The notes beneath the pieces were generated by a model that was not told the DNA's origin, did not search any database, and saw nothing but the letters and a program-made list of their open reading frames with translations. Shown here one piece after another: positions 11,152 to 24,399 of a DNA stretch of 64,000 bases (positions are counted from its first letter, which is position 1; each line of letters opens with the position of its first letter). Source of the DNA: Valencia hispanica (lineage: Eukaryota > Chordata > Actinopteri > Cyprinodontiformes > Valenciidae); the NCBI GenBank assembly GCA_963556495.2, contig OY747705.1, positions 5,113,501-5,177,500 on the forward strand. The letters run 5' to 3'. Both the position numbers and the translations under genes were made by a program.

Positions 11152-11179
11152 CCCCCACCCCCACCCCCACCCCCACCCC
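11152..11179. repeat. (CCCCCA)n short array
   Basis: Four to five tandem CCCCCA units. This is a telomere-unlike C-rich hexamer array in an otherwise AT-rich region. Confidence 0.9.
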
Positions 11180-12040
11180 TGAACTGAAAATTAAAGTGAA
11201 AATCTGAATGACAATGTTGCATTTAAGACTTCTACCAAATTATGTTCTTATGTACGGCTTCAGATTATACAGCAATTGTGCTTATTGGTGCAATAATTGT
11301 GTGAAGTAGAAACATAAATATTGCAGTGACACTCCTGCATAATGCTGCACAGTGGTTGCACTGCATATTGATGTCTGGGGCGGAGCTTGATGGCGGCAGT
11401 GGCAGGGATTAACTTGTGCATTTAGAATTAAAAGTGGAGCAAAGTCTTGGTAGGGTCATGTTAGTGCGTTTTCATCTCTTAACAGATTGCTGCATCTTGA
11501 TGAGAATTGTGCCAGAGTGAGACACAGGACATGGTGGAATCTTGGGCGTACACTGTGGGTTGTCATGGCAACCTACTCTGTACTGTATTTAAAGAGTACA
11601 CTGAGGGTGATGGATAATGTCTCTGGAAATGCATATAGCAGGGAACAACCCTATTTGACAGACACTGAAAGGATAGGATCCTTTATGTCTACCTTTGCCG
11701 TGAATTCTAGACCTATTTTACCTTCTGACATTATTCTGGAATTGTACGGTTCCTACTCCAGAGGAGAATAGAAGCTGTTCCCAAATATTCTGACATTTTC
11801 CGGATATTTTTACAACATGTTGCTTCATTTTTCCTCTCCTTCCTTACATCTATCTTGATCAGCCTTTGTACCAGTTGGCCTTTTCCCATGTGTTTCCTCT
11901 GGCTGTCCATTTTGACTTTTCAACCAACCATCTCAGTTTCTTCCCACGTGCCTTTGTCTTGCCTTTGTCTTTTTTCTTCTTCCTCAGGCTTCGTCCTAGT
12001 TTTGCAGTTGTTGAAGGAAGTTCCTATGGGAGGTGGCACA

Positions 12041-12043
<3 letters not shown>
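11180..12043. other. Intronic stretch with no recognised feature
   Basis: A 94-codon frame at 11487-11771 has no recognisable motif. I treat it as chance. Confidence 0.4.
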
Positions 12044-12106
<63 letters not shown>

Positions 12107-12107
12107 C
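12044..12107. repeat. (GT)n microsatellite
   Basis: About 28 GT units followed by CGCGCGCA and then CACACAC. Five overlapping frames on both strands are translations of this tract. Confidence 0.97.
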
Positions 12108-13544
12108 AGACACACACTTGGAGAGGGGAAATGCAAGAAAGAGAAAGGCATGAACCTTCTTATGTTTAGGCTTCCCTTGAGAATCTCTGTCATGTCCACT
12201 CTTCACCTAACTCCTTTCTGCTATTTCTTTTTTTTGTGTGTGTATATGATGCTTTTATGAGTGTCAATGTTTTTCTGAACGGTTTTGTGATTTTATGTTC
12301 TTAAAGGAAACGTAAAAACAACCAAAACAAATCAAGCTAAATAAGACTTGACATACATGTGAGGGAAATGGCTAATACAATGGTGACCCTGAAAGACCTC
12401 CACGTCTCTACATTTGCGTGTAATTTACCTCTTTTGGATGTTAGCAAGCTGTGCATACTGTGTGTCCAACAGATTTTATGGGTGATTTTTGGCCAATGGA
12501 GTTGGACTCATCAACCAGTAGTCCTGGTAAAGAATATTTCAAAGCAGCTTTTTATACTTTAAGTTTTGAATTACTGTCACTCCTAATGTTTTCCTAAAAC
12601 TATTAATTTAAGTCAACCTTTTAACATATTTTTTTCCCCCATTAACATAAAACTATAAAAGTTCTACATAATGGCCTATAGTTCAATCGGGTCCAACCTA
12701 AAGACCATACTTTCACTTTATGCACTTTTGGATTGAAGTACAAAATTCTTCCACAGTTTGATTTTATTGTAAGAAAAGTAAAATGGAGTCTGATGCTTTG
12801 AATCCTTTTGGTTTACCTAAAGCCTTTATTGGAGGTGGCAGATAAAATACTATGTTACAATATACTACAGACCCATGGTTTGTGTTGCAACGAAGTAAAT
12901 TCATTCAGCTGATGTATGTCACTGTGCTGCTAATGTTGGCTTTTTATTCAGGTAAAAAATTCAAGACACAAGCATGAATGACCTTGGCAGCTTGTCCGAC
13001 CTGTTTTCTAATCTTTTTGTTTTCCTAAATAGCTCCACTCTCATCCACATCCACCCACCGTAACTCAGACCTGCACACACACACACAGACAGTCAATGCA
13101 AGCAACTCTGTACAAGGTGACAGCACTGATAATGGCTTATACATATTCATGGTGCTTGTTTCACAATAAAAGAATAAGAATTTTTTTTATTGCCTGAATA
13201 TCATAAGAAGGACATGTAAAGCTCTGACACAGTGTCAGTATGAAGCACTATCGTACAATAAGGCAGCGATGCAAATGTCCAAGCATTACCTTTATCTCTG
13301 GGATTCATCTTATGAAATAATAACAATATTTTGTTACTGTACAGCTTTTTTGTGTTTAATGCTTCATTCCTTTTTTTGTTTCACCTCTATAGACAGGTAG
13401 ATCTAATGGACATACAAGCTCTCATTTTCAAGAGCGAACTGATTTAAACCAACGTAGGATGCGCTGGGGTAGAAAATAACAGCATCACCTGCTGTAGTCA
13501 GCTGTTGCCTGTAATATTGGCCATAATTAAAAACAATGTTATGG
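12108..13544. other. Intronic stretch with no recognised feature
   Basis: AT-rich, with a short CA run at 13075-13087. No element ends or coding frame can be supported. Confidence 0.45.
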
Positions 13545-14180
13545 TCATATTTTCTTAGTTCTGTTTTATACTTTTACTTAAGTAATATTGTTAGTAAGAA
13601 TCACTATTCTGACTTGAGTAAATGTTCCAGATACTCTCCCTACTGCGAGTACTTTCACAGAATCAAAACAAGCATTGTTTTAACCAAATAATGCATCAGA
13701 CAATGACACAAACCTACTGTTTATGCTAAAGTGAGACCTCTTGTTTTATATAAGCTTTGTTGTTCTAATGTGATTTCCTATCTGCTGAGTCATTTAGAGA
13801 TCAGTTGAATATATGATAAACACTATTTATTGTTGTTGAAAGCACTTCACCTTGTTCTAACAAAGAAACATTTCCTATTGAAGGTATTACGTTGAAAATT
13901 CAGAATTGAAAAAAGGTTTCTTATGCTTCAAATGTGTTTTTGTTTTTTGTAATTACAATTACAATGAATACATGTAAGTATATTAATTATTTTACTTTTA
14001 CTGTAAATTGTGTGGAAAATAACAGAATTTGGACTCAACTTTATATCGTTTTCTGTTTGATAAAATCCTTTTTTAAAACATCAGTACCAATAGAACTGAT
14101 CTGATGAGTTACTCAGTACTTTAGTAGTTGTTTTATGTATTTTTACTCTTACTTGAATCATTTCTTATATGACTACACCT
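13545..14180. mobile_element. hAT-like MITE of the TACTTTTACTT family, long form (copy 1)
   Basis: It shares ordered blocks with 21905-22510: TACTTTTACTTAAGTAATAT, GACTTGAGTAAAT, GTTTTAACCAAATAATGCAT, GAGACCTCTTGTTTT, ATCTGCTGAG and GCACTTCACC. Both ends are degraded and no target duplication can be named. Confidence 0.55.
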
Positions 14181-15779
14181 GATAAAACACCCTGGGCAGA
14201 AAAATGAAAAACTAAACCCCTGTAACCCAAAAAATAGTGAACTACGTATTACGGATCTTAGAAGAATCATCAACCACCACTTTTTAAGCTATAATTACAA
14301 ATATTAATAGTTCTAATTAATAACAGTACTATGAGTTTTTACAGGTTGAATATTATAGTTTTTCTAATTAAAGTTTAGGAAATAAAAATGGCCTACGTAA
14401 AAACTAATAAACTCTGAGTCATTGGCTGCTTGATTGAATCCCCCTTGGCTACGCTGTACGGGACAGTAAGCTACAACAGACACTGTTTATCATTTTATTC
14501 CTCTACATACAGTCATATTTAATCAATTCCACACAGACTGATGTTTTAAAGCCGTATTTATGTTAATTACGATGATTTTCTGCTTATAGCTAATTAAAAC
14601 ATGCCATTTAACAATAGAATATTAAATCAGACCAATATAATATAATTCTAATGCAATCTTGTGAGCTTAATGAAAAGTCTGTTTATTACTTGCTTAATAT
14701 ATATATATTTTTAAAAGGTGTTTTTAATCTGACAAATGAGCAACATCAGAAAGCATATTCTAATTTATTAAATTTGACTGTAGATGAATTCTGAAAATAA
14801 ATGGTAACAAACTACTAATATCTTGTTTATGATTTCAATTAGCTGTACATTACTTACCGTTGAACTGAAATTTTCTCCCTTTTTCCGCTAGTTGACTTTT
14901 TAAATATATAAGAAGTTATGATGTCTGATGATTGCAAAACATCTGAGCGACCGTTTACTGACAAATATTATTTACAGGAGAAATTTCTTCTTGTAATAGA
15001 TTTAGAAAAATAGAAAAGTTGTTGAAAATTACCATAAACAACTAAAGCAAGTACAACAAGTCACAAAACGATCCAAAAGGGGAAAAGCCGAAAAAGGCAT
15101 AATGTCCAGCACCCCATGCTGCCATTGGGAGCAGGACGCAGAATAGTTACTCTAGTATAAAAACTAGCTAGTCCCATAATTCAGTTCATTTGCACTTATC
15201 ATAAAAAAAAATATTTTTAACTTTATATTAATGTCTCTTCACCTCTTGAGAAGGTTTGGTGTGTTTCTTTCAGTTATGTTACACTGGGGATGTAAATGCG
15301 GGATTTCTATTCAGTTCTTCTACCAATGATGTCAATGCAGTCCACTGCCAGCTCAGGCATCTTACTGCCCCCTTCAGGCCAATTGTTGAACTTCTAGTTC
15401 AAATTCCAAACTCGTCACTGTGAGAAGATCAAATTTACCCGTTTGGCAAGGGGTTGGAGCCAACTTTCACCCTGAGAAGAACAAGTTTTATCCTAAAACT
15501 GTTTCTTAAAAAGTAAACTGTGAGAAATAGCAATGTGGAAAACATTGTTTCTCATAACTTCTGTTTCACTCATCATTATTTATTGGGAGCCTTTCCACAA
15601 TGGTTGTACATGTCTGTAATGGTGCATCTAAAGGGCAGTTAAGAGCTGTATTTAGACTATTATATTATTAACTGCACACAAATATTAGGTGGGAACCCAA
15701 TTAAAGGCATTGAACAAATTATGAACTTGATTCTACAATATACCAATATAATACCAATATACACATTAGGAGTAATTAT
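14181..15779. other. AT-rich intronic stretch
   Basis: Strongly AT-rich with no ORF of 60 codons or more. I see no repeat boundary. The region 15110-15175 is the only locally GC-richer piece. Confidence 0.45.
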
Positions 15780-15895
15780 GAAGGAAGCACCCCACAACCC
15801 TGCATAGGATGGACGGGTACAGATGATGGATGGATGGATGGATGGATGGATGGATGGATGGATGGATGGATGGATGGATGGATGGATGAAGGAAG
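15780..15895 (+). mobile_element. SINE 3' fragment with (GGAT)n tail
   Basis: CACCCCACAACCCTGCATAG followed by GATGGACGGGTACAGATGAT matches the 3' end of the SINE at 63557-63918 (CCTGCAAGGAGAAGCGGGTT, then AGATAATGGATGAATG). The GGAT array at 15825-15888 is its expanded tail. Confidence 0.65.
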
Positions 15896-17100
15896 GAAGG
15901 AAGCAACAACAAAGTGGTGAACATCTAGTAATAAATTATTACTAATCAATACAAGAAAATGGTTTTCTTTTGGGAAAACCAGAGGGGGCAAACTTTATAG
16001 TTTCTTCAAGAACACAGTACATCATAGGCTGAGGCTAAAGAGCTCCAGACAAAGTTCAGATATCTTTCACTTTATTGTTTTGTCAGACTTTGTAGCCTCA
16101 GTAGAATGTTCAGCTTTCCAACAACCCTTAAATCCACCAGAAGGAGTCATGTCAGAAGAAATTTAAAAGTGACAAAGTTACCTTTTTTTCCTGCTATGAA
16201 AAACAGAAACAATTTATGAGAGATGTGAAAAAAGCTGTTGGAGATTAATAGTGTATATTGGAAAATAACCTTTTTAAACACATCCAATAATCAGGAGCAC
16301 TGCTGTCCACAGGCTGCATGTGGCACTCCAACCATATTTGTATTTCCACACACCTGCCATTTTACGCCCCAGTCCTGGTCCCTTTATTTGCTCAACACCT
16401 GATGAGTTTTGGGTCATTTTTGCTTTGTGCCAAGGACATACTGAGTCGCTAAATATCTGCAGAGCTCATTCATGAAAGTATCTGGGCCATAGACATCAAG
16501 ATCCATAAGAAGATCAATGCACTGACTGCAGCGATGTTCAACAGGGAGGAAAACCCAGGCCACCCATCTTCTGGTTCTTCTGAGCTCCAATAGAACATAT
16601 TCAAGGTTATTTTATGTAACTAATATTGATCCTTGACCTCATTTTCTTCAGTTTCCTCAGTTTTCAGCAGCCTAACTGTCCATAAACCAAATCTTCTATG
16701 CTCATGTTGTGCCAAGATTTGTTTTTCGGTACATATAGTATATATCATTTCCTGGTAAATAAGCAGAATCTATGAATCCATTTATTATACTTATCTATTA
16801 TTCTACTGAAAAGAAAAAAAATGGAAAAGTCTTTAAACAATTTAATTATCAGTGTAATGTTTTTACTACAACCAGATTGCCATAGAATCAAACAAGGGTC
16901 CAAATATTTGAATGAGAGCATCAGTATCGGAATAGACCGTCTCATGGTACTAGACCAAATTCATTGTGATTGATTTTTGTATTACTTAACAGTTTGTCAT
17001 ATATGTACATAAAACATCACATTCATGTTCATCTCTTTTTAAACTCGCCTTTTTCTGCAAACTTAGTAAATATGTATCCAGCTTTTTGTTTAGGTTCTCA
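15896..17100. other. Intronic stretch with no recognised feature
   Basis: Non-coding AT-rich sequence. The frame at 16745-16945 (minus) lacks any motif. Confidence 0.45.
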
Positions 17101-17575
17101 ACCGGCCCGTTTCCACTAGACGAGTTCTGGGACGTTTTTGTGAGGGAAAATCTGGAGGGGTAAATCAGTCCACCGCTCCGCTCAGCCGTCGTTTCTTCAT
17201 ACAAAATTGGCCCATTAAGGCATTTGCTAAGGCGTCAGCATATTGCCACCGTTTCAGCAGTGAGTGGCGTCACTGATCAGCGCCAAAAGACACCCAGAGC
17301 AGCAGAGAATAACAAGAGATAGACATGAGAAACAGGGTTTCTGTTTGCTGTGTTGTTATAAACTGCTTCGCCAGCAACTCTTCTAATTTTACAAAGCTGG
17401 TTGTTTGGCGACGTCTGTTGATATAATTTCCCTCTGAGTTACAAACAATCAAAAAGACTTATCCACAGCTCCCGCCCAGCGACTCTACCGGGTCATTTCT
17501 GAGTAAATACCCCAAGGCTGGTAGTCGTTTGGTTCCTGAAATGGGCCGTATCGGCCTGGCCTGGTAAAGTGGAGA
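17101..17575. mobile_element. Candidate inverted-repeat DNA element
   Basis: The left end has GGCCCGTTTCCACTAGACGA. The right end has GGCCTGGTAAAGTGGAG, whose reverse complement is CTCCACTTTACCAGGCC. The two share a TTTCCACT/TCCACTTTACC-like core typical of fish MITEs. The interior is GC-richer than its surroundings. Boundaries are approximate. Confidence 0.4.
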
Positions 17576-18275
17576 AGCACACATATTGTACATATTATAG
17601 CAGGAAGGCAGCCGATATATCCTAAATCCTATGTCAACAGCTCCTTATATCAAGACATTGCCAGCTTCTCTTCAGTCTTAATCTTTTTGGACACCAGCTG
17701 GATAATCTTTGATTTGAGGTGCCCAAAAGAAATCACAGAGAGCCAGAAGTTCAAATAGTTCCAAGTTGGGCAGCAGCTCAGATTTTTGCAGTAGGTACAG
17801 GTTTAGCAAAACTCTAGAAAAATGTTTATACTGTACAATCTCTCCTAAACATGAAGTCACTGCGGGCAAATGGAAATGAATGAGTATTTGTAATTTTATC
17901 GAAACAGCTCTAACTATCAAAAAGATCTATATACAGACTTTCTACTGTAGATCTTAACAACTGAGCCGTTCCCTTCAGTAAGGTTTCATTGCTGATAATC
18001 TGCCTCTGACCTTGTTGTTTTTGGAGGTTAATGAGAACTCTGTGGAGGAAGGCAACAGAACAGAGCCTGCCTGCCAAGTGAGGTGATTACATTAGTCACA
18101 ATCAGTTGATAAGTGTCCAGGACGGCTGCTATGTAAATGCTACATACCGTCTTCGGTGTCTCACAGAGTGGAAATAAGGCCCAACTGATGCTAAGTGACA
18201 ACAAGCAAACTTTTCTGGTAATCCACGGAAAACTGGCATACTTGCACTGAGGTGATTAAAGATGCAAAGGTCAAG
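17576..18275. other. Intronic stretch with no recognised feature
   Basis: No coding or repeat signal can be supported. The minus-strand frame 17678-17920 shows no motif. Confidence 0.4.
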
Positions 18276-19200
18276 GTCAAATTTATTTATTTAGCACATT
18301 TACAGAAGCACAAGTTGCCCCAAAGTCCTGAACAAGACATAGAACACAAATAATAACAATCAATAAAGAAGAAATAAAATGAAGATACAAGCACAGTAAT
18401 AGATAAAACAAGATAAGTTATGAATCAATTAATAACGATACTGTATTAGAACTATTAAGATGCTCAAGTCAACCTGCATTAAAATTCAGATCAAATAGGT
18501 GTTTCTTAAGTAGGGATTTGAAATGCTCTAACCGATGTGTGGTCCTTATTTGAGGCGGTAGGCTGTTCCATAACCTAGGACAAGCCACCGAAAAACCTTG
18601 GTCACCGCAGGTTTTTAAACAAGTTTAGGAACTGTTAATAAAGACTGAGAGCTGGACCTCATGTTTCTGGCAGGAGCATAAACAGTCCACAGCTCAGAAA
18701 TATCAAATGGGGCCAGAGAATGAAGGGATTTAAAAACAAAAAGTAACATTTTTAAAACGGATCCTGTAGGAAACAGGAATCCAATGGAGAGAGACCAGAA
18801 CTGGGGTTATGTGTTCACGCCTATTGGTGCCAGTCAGCAAGCGGGCCGCCGCATTCTGGACCAGCTGAAGACGATGCAAGCAGGACTGGTCCAGACCAAG
18901 GTAGAGGGAGTAGCAGTAGTCCAACCGGCAGGAACCTCAGATGGATAACATACTCAAGGACATTAGCAGGAAGGTATGGCTTCACCTTGGCTAACTGGCT
19001 TAAATGATAAAAACCTGATTGGACTACTGCACTCACCTGTCTATGAAACTTAAAAGAACCATCTAAAACAATCCAAGGTTTTTAACAGAGGGTTTTTAAA
19101 AAACAAGAACAAGGTCCATGAGGACTAGCAACAACGTTTAAAAGCTCAGGAGGAAGATGACAGAGATCCGTTGTTTAATGTCCTTCAAGCCATCCAGTAA
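18276..19200 (-). pseudogene. LINE (L2/Rex1-like) reverse transcriptase C-terminal remnant
   Basis: On the minus strand, two frames separated by a frameshift give SAVVQSGFYHLSQLAKVKPY (18821-19036) and then LQLVQNAAARLLTGTNRREH, ITPVLVSLHWIPVSYRIRFK (18730-18924). These blocks follow the catalytic core of fish L2/Rex1-type reverse transcriptases. The 3' UTR and tail run to 18276. The copy is 5'-truncated and frameshifted, so it is inactive. Confidence 0.85.
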
Positions 19201-19434
19201 AGAACCAATGGATTTTGTGTCAGATTTGAGTGGCAAATAAAGCAAGGCTTTAATAATTTAGGATATATACCAGGGTGAACTCACTAAATAACTGGATATT
19301 TTTACTGATTCTGTCCTCCAGAGACGTTGGATGATTATCCCACCTGCAACATTATTCAAATACTACAAGCCTCTCACCAAAAGCTTGTAGTATTTAAGTT
19401 GGTGGTTGGCTCCATTCCCTACAAAGGCTGGCAG

Positions 19435-20087
19435 TATGGAGGACTACTACTACCAAAATAGAAAATAGGTAAATTTTGTCAGAAATTAAAAAATAAAAAA
19501 TAATTTGGAAATAAATGAATAAATGTGTGAATAAGATAGGAAGTAAATATGAGGAAATAAAATGGAAAATTAATAAATATATGTGGAAATAAAAAATATA
19601 TGTTTCCACATTCATGTACTTATTTCCAATGTTCTTTTTTCCCCACATATAAGTATTTATTCCCATATTTATTTAGCTATTATTATTGCATTTATTTTTA
19701 CTTTTCCAAACACCTTTTTTTCCTCCAAGTGTATGGTAATAATGTAGCTGTTTCTACCACTGGCCTAACCATCATTGGTCAGCTACAGGAATCAGTGTCC
19801 GTCAATCAGCTCCCAGATATTCAAAGCTTCTGGCTGTGGCCTACCTGGACCTTCTCATGGAGTTAAGTACTGCCCGCACGGTAGCTCATGAGAAAATGGC
19901 TTTCCTGCAAAATTAGCATGTTTATTTATTTAATTGTAATTTTATACATATAATTTACTTCCAATTTTAGTTACACATTTTGTTTATTTATTTACACATT
20001 TATTTATTTCCAATTGTGTTTCCAAATTTATTCATCTATTTATTTTCAGTTATTTATTTTCAATTTTGGCCGAATCAGTCCTCCATA
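19435..20087. mobile_element. AT-rich inverted-repeat element (TATGGAGGACT termini)
   Basis: The left end is TATGGAGGACT (19435-19445), then a short spacer and CCAAAATAGAAAATA. The right end read backwards is TATGGAGGACT (20087-20077), then GATTCGG and CCAAAATTGAAAATA. The arms are long runs of AAATAAAT-type sequence, so the element could fold back on itself. No coding capacity. Confidence 0.7.
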
Positions 20088-21159
20088 ACAAATCAGGTGA
20101 GTTGTTTCCTGATCACCAGCAAAAGATGACAATGACTGGTTTACCAAAACAGCAATCTGTCAAAGAGAAAGTAATACATAAACGGTATACTGCACTGTTC
20201 TTCTCATAGCAGGTAGTTATTTAGAAACAATATCTCTAAAACCCTTTAAATACATTGATATACTGTAGCAGTCACGTGCACTGATGGCCATGTGTGCATC
20301 CAAGAGGAAGGAAAAACATTAGTAAATCTTTTTTATTGACATCTTGTTGCTTCCTTTTCCCAATTGAAGTAAAATGTAAACCCAGCCAAACACATTATAA
20401 ACCTAGAGCAGGGTCTTTACAAAATTGGCTAATTATTGTATTAATGGAAATGTGCACACACCCCGCTCTGGTTCTATATTTGTATTTCTTGTGTTTTATG
20501 TAATCCTGGTGTCCCCTTCAATAACCTCCAGTCAAATGCAGGCTCCCCTCGATTATATATGCACTGCAGAGCTGCCAAGTCCTTAATTATGCTGTGATAT
20601 TAAATTGGGTGTGGATGAATAGAGCAGGTTGCACACTGGAAAGCTGGCCTTGTGCCAAGATTCATTGTAATCATACATACAGATAGTTTCCTTCCCCTAA
20701 TGGTACATTGAATCCTTAGTTTTACAGCCTAGTAGCATAACAGTGTTGTGATTCTTGTTTTTGTGTCAAAACTAGTGTAATCACTGTTACTTATATGTGC
20801 AGCATTCTTGTACCCCAATCATAAAGCTCCAGAATTGTTTTCCTATACATTTTCACACTGTAGCGTACATAATTTGATTTTACGCTAAACCAGTAAGGGA
20901 TTTAGTAATGAGCAAAAAACTTTTTTACTTAATCTCATGCTATGCTTTGCAAACACTCCGTCTGCACCGATGATGATTTACTCACTTCTGCATGAAGAAC
21001 ACTTAAATTAAACCAATTTAGCTAATATGTAGTGGACATCTTAAAGACACTCTCAGAGCTTTCAACTTTAAACCCCCCAACAGACACACACAGTACAAAA
21101 AACAGGAGTGCACGTGACACGTGACAGAACCTGATGCTCCACAGAATCGCCTATCTATC

Positions 21160-21160
<1 letters not shown>
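20088..21160. other. Intronic stretch with no recognised feature
   Basis: Mixed AT-rich non-coding DNA. The 20294-20503 frame is not supported. Confidence 0.45.

Positions 21161-21197
<37 letters not shown>
21161..21197. repeat. (AT)n microsatellite
   Basis: A pure AT/TA run after a short TATC array (21148-21162). Confidence 0.95.
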
Positions 21198-21200
<3 letters not shown>

Positions 21201-21904
21201 ACAGCTTGACATTGTTTCAGGTGAGTCATTCAGTTCAGTGCAGAGCGTGTTATGGACCTTATTGCCGCTCTGATGTTTGTCACCTGGTGATCCTGCACCA
21301 CTCCCTAGAGACATGATGAACAGCAGCCTTTGTTTTCCAACATGACCTACTGTGCTGGTTGTTACTTATACAAAAACAGGTAATTAGTTAAATACTAATT
21401 AAATAATTATCATAATCAGCAATAGATGTTGGGTATCTCCTGCAAAACAGTCCTGCAACAACCCCGCTTCATCTCTGTAACCTCCTAAGCATATTTTAAG
21501 GTGCACCGGTGCATGAAAATTTCAAAGGAAGAATATGGAAAACTCCAATATATTTAGTCAGAAAGAGATTTGTTCTGCTGTTTTAATTTCACCAAGTGCC
21601 AGTTGGCATTTGATCACAACTTGTCTTGTTAGCTGCTGACATTACTGCAGTACTTCCCAATCTGAAAGTGCAAAATTCTACTTAGATTTTTTACAATTCA
21701 AATTAAAACGAAGATAATTGAATAAAGAGAAAAAGGAAAGAGGATATGTTATCTTTCCAGGTTATGACTGTTCAGTCAATTTTATTTCAAAAACTCTGAA
21801 CAGAAGGCATCAATTGTGTCAAAGGTCTGACTGTGCAATATAATAAGATAATGTTGTCTCTAATAACGCTGGTCTAAATAAAGGCTTAATGTGGATACAA
21901 ATTA

Positions 21905-22510
21905 GAGAATGACTATACTATACTTTTTACTTTTACTTGCGTAATATGTTATTATGAAGGATCGCTACTCTTACTTGAGTAAAATTTCTGGATGCTCTAC
22001 CCTTGATGGGTAACTTCAGTCATTTAAGAAAAACATGTTTTAACCAAAAAAGCATCAGACGGAGACACTTACAGTTTATGTTACAGTGAAACCTCTTGTT
22101 TTCACACTAGCTTAGTTATAGCTAATGCTATTTTATATCTGCTGAGCCTGCTGAGACATTTGGAGATTGTAAATATACAGTAAACACCAAACATCATCAA
22201 TGGAAGCACTTTACCCTGCTCTAACATACAGAATGTTTATAATACATTACCTGCTGTTTTAGTTTCTTAAGTTTAAGTTTTTTAATTAGTCTTAAAAATA
22301 CCAGAATTTGCACAAAACTTAATCTAGTTGTCATTCTGATGGCATCATTTTTAAACATTATATGAGGTGTTAGTAAGTAAGTAGCATTTTAATCAAATAT
22401 TAATCAAGTAATTTCTTTAATAGTTACTTTTTACTTTTACTTGAGTGAAAATATGTTAAAGTACTGCTACTCTTACTTGAGTAGAATTTGTGGTACTCTA
22501 CCTACCTCTG
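21905..22510. mobile_element. hAT-like MITE of the TACTTTTACTT family, long form (copy 2)
   Basis: It shares its block order with 13545-14180. It ends GTACTCTACCTACCTCTG, the reverse complement of the CAGAGGTGGGTAGAGTA-type terminus seen at 33000 and 40511. The left end is degraded. Confidence 0.65.
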
Positions 22511-24399
22511 ACAAGAAAAAGGTTCAACATAATATAATGCAAAAGATTTTGGGAATAAATTTAGGTAAGTGACTTTTGAATGGGACTAAATTGCTTCCAT
22601 TAGTGTCATTTCAGTGTGAATATACAAGAGATTAGCATCACTGGACGAGGCTAAGCCTACTGAAACCTTCTGAATCACTGTCTTGACTTTATTTCTTCCA
22701 GCCTGAGCTCCTTTGCTCACAGTTGCGCTGATAAGAAGCCCTTCTCTCCTTCAGAGACAGCTACCGTGACTCTCATCTGTAATATTAATGTGCTGTACTA
22801 ACAAAAACAGCAGAAAGACACAACACTTTATGGCATAATGGGAAGTCATTGGATCTAATGTGCGGTTGTACCTATGCATAAATTATTTAAAGTCCTGCTC
22901 CGTTTTCTTTGCAAGTGTCTGCTGCAGTGGATGAATTGAATTTAAGGAATGTCTTTCTTTATTTCAATCGTCTGCTATCATAGCATTACAGTGCCCTTGT
23001 ACACTTTTTGAAGGCTAGGATCATTCTGTTTTCCTGACCTGGAAGGTTTTCCAGTGTTTGAGTCATGTATGTTAGTAAATGCATAAATAGAGGAGTTATG
23101 ATGAGCACTTATGGAATTCCTTTGAAAAGAGTTTGCAGCAGAGCAGCAGTTATCTTCACTAAAAAGCATTAAAAAGCCCATACTGTATAATAACCAGCAG
23201 CCCTCTCTTGCGCTTAATTTCGTAATAACAAAGTTGCAGCTGACTTTTATTTCAAAATTAATTATCTCTGTTAGGGTATAAAACGTCTCATCCAACTAAT
23301 TTAAATTGATTAAAAAAAGAGACATAATGGGAGAAGAAGTAGATAAATGTAGAAAAAGGGTCTAAACTGTTGCTTGGTAACGGCTGAAGAAAAGAAGGGA
23401 GTATACAGATTTTCCTGGAAAGGCTGCAAGTGTGTTGTCCTGCAGCTGAGAAAAAGCCTTGAGTTAATTGTGTCAAATAATCACTTATTTTACAAAAATT
23501 CAACAAAATGTAGATGAGACGCTGACTTATTATTTCTATCAATTTTTAATGTGCTTTTTATTGATATTCAGGAGAAATGTAATATGTAGATCCACTTTAC
23601 ATGTTAGTCACTGTAAATCTGTCTGAATGTTTCTTTTAGTTATTTTTAAGAACAAATACAGCAAATACAGACAACATGAACATTGCCAATACAGGGTGAG
23701 ACGTGGTTGTTTTTTCATACATATTTGTCTACCCCACCGACAATATAGTTTGTTCATATTTTGGCCATCTTTCGAATACAAGTCTCATAATTACATTTTT
23801 GCTTTCAAGGGGCGAGAAACATCCAAAGCTATTCTTTATTGCATCTCTACGCTTCTTGTTCATTTCAATACAATGACAATCACAGAAAACAAGATTTGCA
23901 TTTATATTTCCCTAATTTCTCCAACAGGCTGGAGAGTTCCGTCCAAAGTGAGTGAGTTGGTAGATGTTTAATAAAGTATATTCTCAGACATTTTCAGCCA
24001 AACTCCCTCCACTTTCCTAACCACTTTCCTAACTTTCCTGTTATATGTCCAAATTGTTGTACTCTTTTCTTCCATTTTGGTAAGTCCTCACCCCTTTTTC
24101 CATTTTGTTTTAACGTACGGGGAAAACTGTGAATTAAAGGTTATCAGTCCTTTGTGCCCATTATGTACTATGTATTATGTATTAAAGGTAAAGCTATCTA
24201 AATCCTAAAATACCGTCCTGTCGGAAACTTTTCTAACCACAAAGGTCCTGACAAATGGGACTTTAACAGTACAATTTTCTATCCTATCCATGTGCTGCTT
24301 GATTAATTACTAATATTGTTTTGATAAATACTGAGTTCAGGGTTTTCCTGGAACAACCTTTTAAACACCTGTGAACAAAATTGTGCACGTTAAGTACCT
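22511..24399. other. Intronic stretch with no recognised feature
   Basis: Several frames of 84-114 codons (22978-23295 minus, 23288-23542 minus, 23627-23971 plus) have low-complexity, hydrophobic composition and no family motif. I do not call them genes. Confidence 0.45.

Noticed and set aside
23627..23971. 114-codon plus-strand frame
   Set aside because: No motif, AT-driven composition and no neighbouring splice signals that would join it to a gene.
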